Of a DNA stretch of 64,000 bases, positions 59,111-64,000 are shown piece after piece (the first letter of the stretch is position 1; each line of letters begins with the position of its first letter). Source of the DNA: Euryodendron excelsum (taxonomy: Eukaryota > Streptophyta > Magnoliopsida > Ericales > Pentaphylacaceae); NCBI GenBank assembly GCA_033060915.1, contig CM065381.1, forward strand, positions 7,415,501-7,479,500, read 5' to 3'. The translations under genes were made by a program, and so were the position numbers. The notes under the pieces are model-generated. The model worked only from the letters and a program-made list of their open reading frames with translations, did no database searches and was not told the DNA's origin.

Positions 59111-60607
59111 TAAGACATTTTATAACAACATAAAAATAGATTTTTTTTGTTGAAAAATGAAATGGGTTGTTTCATTATGTCAAAAACATGTCATTTGATG
59201 AGTGGACACGCAGACATCTCAAGCTTGCTATGCCAGGAAAAAAAAAAAAACATTAATACTTGTCTTCGGGACATTATAATTATTCTAATGGGTAACAACC
59301 ATTACTTACTTTTTTTTTTTTTTTGAGGTTAGCAAAGAAGGAAATTCTTACTTCCTTGGCTCACAGTTCTTATTTCTCAGTATTGCTTTCTACTTAATTT
59401 TTTTTTTTTAATTTGGCCAATATCAACAACCGAACATAATATTTTCACTTCCTTTTAAATGGTGTCTGTCTTGGGCCCAGAGTAGCTATTTTCGAGCTAA
59501 TGTTAAGGTTTCGATCCCTTCAACTATAAAAATAAATAAATAAATAAATAAACAGATTTCCACTTCCTTTTGCACATAATCTGATCTCTCTCCCTCCTTC
59601 CTCTATGAATACTTGTTCAACAGTTCTTCTATGCAAGCAATATATATATATATATATATATATCTATATAACAGATCATTTCAAAAGGCAATGCTGAGGC
59701 CTCAACTGACTAGCTAGCCAATCAGTGCATGATTTGCCTTTGAGATGCACGTCAGTGTCTCTCTCTCAACAAAATGGTGACGTTAAACATTTTTTCGAAC
59801 AGTAAGAAAATTGACTAATAAACGAAGCAATGCAGTCATGGCCGGTGCAAAACAACCTACAAAAGTAGTCATCTTCCATTGTATAGATATATGTTAGCCA
59901 TCTCCTTATATATATATATAATGATCTATGCGTTATCTACTAGGTGCACTTATGTGTTGCTGTGTATAAAAATTTAGAATGCAAACTTAATTACACAATA
60001 TAAAAACTCAACATTTAGAAACTTACAGAATAAGAAAATTAAAAATTGCAAAATGATCAAAGCTAGTGTTTGATACTATGTCTTTAAAGACAAAATTCGC
60101 TCCGGTAGTGGTGCTCGTAGTTAAATAAACGTCGACTTTCCAAAATATAATGATTTACTCACACACAGAAGCAGTACTACAATCTGTGTATCTGATAAAT
60201 CAAAACTGTGATGTACTCTAGTACAACAACTCTGTGATGCAAGTAAAATATCCTGGAAAACGATTTCATGAAATAAAGGTATTAAAAGTATTTATAGACA
60301 CTATTGCGTTTGTTCGAAAAAGTCGGCAGTTAAATAACACTTCGAACGGTCATAACCATTCATATTAAACTAAAGATTCACTAGCATGCCATGGATTAAG
60401 ATAACAAAACCAAATGTTTTTTTCAACACTATATCAGAAAATCATACTGCTTTTATTGGTATCCAAATACAAATATCAAGTCTATCAATCAATATGATAG
60501 TTAAACAGATATAACGCCCTTCAAGTTTATGATATGGAAGTAAAACAAAGGTATAGATCTACATAGAAGGGCTGTGTAAGAGTGAACATAAGTTCCTGCA
60601 GTAAAAA
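59111..60607. other. Intergenic sequence downstream of phytocyanin E
   Basis: No gene. Poly-T runs (about 59310 and 59400), an (AAAT)n run at 59530-59550, and a TA microsatellite at 59640-59663. Confidence 0.5.
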
Positions 60608-62728
60608 CTAACACATGAGAGTTATGGCCATGGACGAGAAGATGAGAGAGAAGGCTGCAATAGCTGTAGACGCGGTGGAGCTGGGTGGTGGAGGAGGAGG
60701 AGGAGGAGGAGGAGGAGTGGTGGTGCCGGGAGGGCTGCCGTTTGGAGATCCAGTGCCGGAAGAAGTAACGTTAATGCTTAACTTTTGTCCTTGGGAACAG
60801 TGGTTCTGAACGGTGCAAATGAAATAGGCGGCACCGGCTGTGTCGAGGAGGAAGGTTGCCGGACCGGTGGCCTGAAGACTGATGGGATTGGCAGTGCTGC
60901 AGCTGTTGAAAGCATCCCCGGCGACTTTGGCTGCGGTGTGTGATCCGGTGGTGAAGTTGAAAACTGCAAGATTAGTGGAAGTATGGTTAATGATAGGAGA
61001 GACGGAGCTAAAAATTATGTTGAAAGTCTATGGAAAGCCAAGATAAAAAAGATCTTAAATCAGAAATTATGTTAAGGGGCTCACGGAAAGCCAAGATAAA
61101 AAAGATTTTGAATTTTATTGAAGAGATAAAGATAAAATTTCTTAAATTATCGAAGGACAATATAAAACATTTTGAGTTTTCTTAAGCATCTCAACTAAAA
61201 ATTCTTAAAATTTACAAGGTCAAAGGAAAACTTTTAAAATTTTAAGAAATTTAATATATACTTTTGTGTCATAAACATTAAAAATTCATAGAGGTTAAGT
61301 GAAATTTTGTCAAAATAAGGGTGCCATAGCCCCCTATAGTCCAAGTCTAGTTCCCTCCCTGAACGATAGTTAAAAAAAAAGGATTGGATCATAAAGTAGC
61401 GTAATTGGAGAGGAACTATGAGAAGATTTCCTCTAGATTCTACTCTTTCTGCGAAGTTTTCATCCTCGCTCGAAGTGTTCTTTGATACACACAGAAAACA
61501 GTTACGTACATGTGTGATTGTGTTTTAGTGATTGAAACTACCCCATAATTTCAAGTGAAAGGCTTGGAAGGGGCAGTCCTAGTGAAGCATGCTTTAAAAG
61601 TCATTAGATTTAAGATAATAAAGTTACGGAAAAAATGTATAAAAAATAAATACATAATGATATAACAAGCCTTGACTTTATCATTTTAAAAGCAAAAGGG
61701 CCGTGGCATTTAAAAATACCACACTACATTATTCTGATTAAAAAATTTGTTTAAAAATTTTATGGGAATAGAAATTCAATCTTGAGACCACGTCTTTTTT
61801 ATTTATTTATTATTTTAATATTCGTTAAGAATTTAGCCTACTCCTACGTGGTACAAGGGATGAGCTAATTAAGCAGCGGTAGGCCAAGCAACGCGTGGGG
61901 CTAAGCAGCGGGTGGGGCACGAACCGCCACAAGAGTGGAGGAGAATGATTGAAAGGAAATATGAAAGAATTCACCAGTACTAATTTCCAAATCCATTCGC
62001 TTGATTAGAGAAAACCAACTTGGATTTGTGAACATGTTCTACTTGTCCATGCCTATATAATTCCAAGGAGAGGGAGAGAGAGAAAGAGAGATGATGATGA
62101 TGAGTGCTACAGGGTCCATCTCTTCGCGGGTAATACTACACAGAAAAAATTTATATAAAATTTACTATCAGAATTATTCTGATAATATGGTTGAATAACA
62201 ATTATTTTAATGCAAAACACACATCGTGGTGGTTTTTAATTATAATAAGAGTAATGCTATATAAATAAAAAAAAATTGTTCAGAATTTATCATGTTTCGA
62301 TAAGAGCCATTTACTTTAAAACAAAACACCCATCATGATATCTCTTAATTATAATAATATCATTGTCACATCAGTTTAGTAAAATTTTTTAAAAAAATAA
62401 TAATTTTTAAAAAAAATAATTATTATTTATAATAAAATTACTGCCACATCATTCTAGTAAAATTTTCTATACAATTTTTTTGAAAAAATAACATTTTCTT
62501 TTCTTTGCATATGTATAGAAAGTTTTACGTACCTAGACTGTCCCCCACAGTGAAATTATGCTTGGCTGCCCAGGTGGCGTAGGTACTAGCACCGCCGGAA
62601 GGGATCTGCCAACCCAACGTGTCTCCCACGTAATATGTTGCCGCCGTTGAGCTCTCTATCAGTGCAGCCGCCACCACTGCAACTACTACCACCAGAGCAA
62701 GTGTTTCAAATTTGATTCTTTCAGCCAT
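60608..62728 (-). CDS. Phytocyanin E (single domain, proline-rich linker, 183 aa)
   Basis: Exon 1 is 62728-62533 and exon 2 is 60963-60608, with a GT-AG intron of 1,569 bp at the family's usual place. The joined frame is open for 183 residues. The start is the ATG at 62728 (MAERIKFETLALVVVVAVVA), giving a good signal peptide; an ATG ten codons upstream would spoil it. The domain begins YYVGDTLGWQIPSGG. Copper ligands are complete: His in GSHTAAKV, Cys in YFIC, His in QNHC, and axial Gln in SQGQKLSI. A Ser/Gly/Pro linker follows with eleven prolines in a row, encoded by a (CCT)n tract (60684-60716). A hydrophobic GPI-type tail ends it. This is the most distant and least damaged copy of the cluster. 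Confidence 0.92.
60684..60716. repeat. In-frame (GGA/CCT)n trinucleotide repeat in phytocyanin E
   Basis: About nine GGA triplets on the + strand encode the polyproline run of the linker. Length variation would change the protein without breaking the frame. Confidence 0.9.
61625..61775. mobile_element. AT-rich MITE, family M1, in intron of phytocyanin E
   Basis: Contains ACATAATGATATAACAAGCCTTGACTTTATCATTTTAAA and CCACACTACATTATTCTGATT, the two paired family hallmarks. Confidence 0.55.
62130..62505. mobile_element. Two adjacent AT-rich MITEs, family M1, in intron of phytocyanin E
   Basis: GGGTAATACTACACAG opens one (about 62130-62250) and GAGTAATGCTATATAAA the next (about 62250-62505). Both keep AACAAAACACCCATCATGATAT-like and CACATCA.T.TAGTAAAATTTT segments. 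Confidence 0.6.
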
Positions 62729-62789
62729 TTCTCTCCCCTCAATTGTGTGAGTGTTCAATGGGTCAGGTCACCCCAGAGCTCTCTGTTCC

Positions 62790-62796
62790 TATATAT
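62790..62796 (-). promoter_or_regulatory. TATA box of phytocyanin E
   Basis: ATATATA (minus-strand reading) about 62 bp upstream of the ATG. Confidence 0.5.
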
Positions 62797-64000
62797 TGTG
62801 CTTGTAGGAACTGAGATTTTGATGGCCTACTGGTACTTTACGCAATATATAGAGAGTCAAGCGAGACTGAATCTTGCTAGTTGTTGGGTACCCTTTTGCT
62901 GGATGGATGCCACGTGGACAGCCAGTGTTTTTCTTTGGTTTATTTCCGTTGCTGGCAGTAGCTTGGTGAGGTTAGCATTAGTTAAAAGTAAACGGAGAGA
63001 CAGAACTTCAGAAGAGGCCTTTCTCACATCCACTATCCCTGAATAATACCTTCTAAAAGTGTTTCAATACTCATCGAAGTCATTGAAAAAATTCAAATTC
63101 TTCTATAAAAAAATTTGAACAAAAATTATTATATTTTTTACATTTAAAAGCCGTCACAATGAATATTTTATTAATGTAAAATGCTCAAAATTTAAACACA
63201 TCATTGTGTATATAAAATTTTTCATTTTATAGCATTACCCATTAAATAAATAGGGGAATCAATGGTGCAGAGTCAAAAAGAAAAGAAAATTTTGACCCAC
63301 CGCCTCTCAGGTCCCCCGACTGATTCTACCATAGAGGCCAACGATAGACAATAACTCCCCCCCGAACACAGCTTACAACTTTCATTGCACTGTACTCTCC
63401 GAAGAACAACTCTTCTCAAAATCTCACTAAGGGGTGCTCCTCCACAAAGTATGTTTTTTTACCCGTGCACAAAGAAAATATTTTGTTGCGAATGAATAAG
63501 ATATTGAGGAATTCTCCGGGGGCTTGGCAATTGGCATGGTAAGAAGATTACGCTATTCTTTTTCATTTATTTTTTTTGTTACCACTCATGAATGAGTTAG
63601 GTAAAATCTAATTTCAAACTTGATGGCTAGATAATTAAGCTTGAGTGGCCCATAACAAGTCTCCATTAGGCTGGGTAAATAAAGACTGCCCAGGGAGCCC
63701 ATGTAACAAGTCTCCATTAGGCTGGCAATTGTTTTTTTTTTTTTTCTTTTTTGAATTTGATCATTGGAAATTGATGGCTGGTTAAGCTTGAGTGCACCAC
63801 ATCAAGTCTTCATTATGCTGGGGTAAACTCTAGAGGCTAATAGGGTTTTTTATTTTTAAATTCAGGCATTGGAAATTCACCTTTTATGGTGAGTACTAGC
63901 TCTATGGGAAAACTTAAGTAAGATTTAAAGGAGATAACACTAATCCTTCATTGCTGTCATGGCAAGAAAAAGAACATTCATTAGTACGCTTTTTTTAAGC
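62797..64000. other. Right-end intergenic sequence, no gene
   Basis: Contains another M1 MITE-like segment at about 63060-63240 (ending TATAGCATTACCCATT). A 21-bp word AACAAGTCTCCATTAGGCTGG occurs at 63654 and 63705 with a diverged third copy near 63802. No frame with a recognisable domain. Confidence 0.5.

Noticed and set aside
1..64000. CRISPR arrays, bacterial operons, tRNA or rRNA genes
   Set aside because: None seen. The clustered short repeats (2999-3247, 36288-36670) are not regular repeat-spacer arrays, and the tRNA-like words are retrotransposon primer sites.

Overview
The window is nuclear DNA of a flowering plant, most likely a eudicot: AT-rich, intron-containing genes with GT-AG introns, plant LTR retrotransposons, many plant-type MITEs, and a cluster of phytocyanins (plant-only blue copper proteins). 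I could not fix the genus. There are no bacterial-style operons, CRISPR arrays or recognisable RNA genes.

Layout. 1-815: intergenic with one Tourist-like MITE. 815-8166: a decayed Ty1/copia element on the + strand, with two LTRs, pol in several pieces and gag largely missing; its interior holds a foreign-looking block rich in GATCGATCG palindromes. 8167-10500: intergenic with a 101-bp tandem repeat. 10511-14826: an intron-bearing pseudogene of ARP6, the actin-related subunit of the SWR1 (H2A.Z-depositing) complex. 16962-18667: an intact four-exon gene for a conserved plant protein of unknown function. About 19600-19860: a copia LTR/primer-binding-site fragment. 20982-38181: a nested retrotransposon. 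The host is a minus-strand Ty1/copia (20987-38176, target duplication GTTTC). Its gag was split by a very young Ty3/gypsy chromovirus of probable Tekay type (25949-35912, target duplication TTGTT, LTRs of 2556 and 2558 bp).

39190-62800 is a minus-strand phytocyanin cluster. Gene A (39442-40976) and gene E (60608-62728) look intact and keep all four copper ligands with an axial Gln. Gene B (47346-48602) is a frameshifted duplicate of A. The gene at 52182-54062 encodes two plastocyanin-like domains in one polypeptide and is broken by three single-base indels. A C-terminal scrap at 46833-47050 marks the breakpoint of a tandem duplication whose left unit is about 39190-47050 and whose right unit starts at about 47140. 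Two hAT-like elements sit in the left unit and were not found in the right one, so they probably inserted later.

Phytocyanins are secreted, often GPI-anchored, cell-surface proteins. The cluster looks like a local family growing by unequal exchange, with copies then being lost. A short AT-rich MITE family recurs about eleven times between 39.7 and 63.2 kb, and I did not see it in the left 39 kb.

Caution: the frame-breaking events in the gypsy pol, the two-domain phytocyanin and phytocyanin B are mostly single-base indels, and the nearly identical gypsy LTRs also differ mainly by indels. Residual consensus errors should be excluded before these genes are called dead. The ARP6 and copia lesions include clear substitutions and look genuine.
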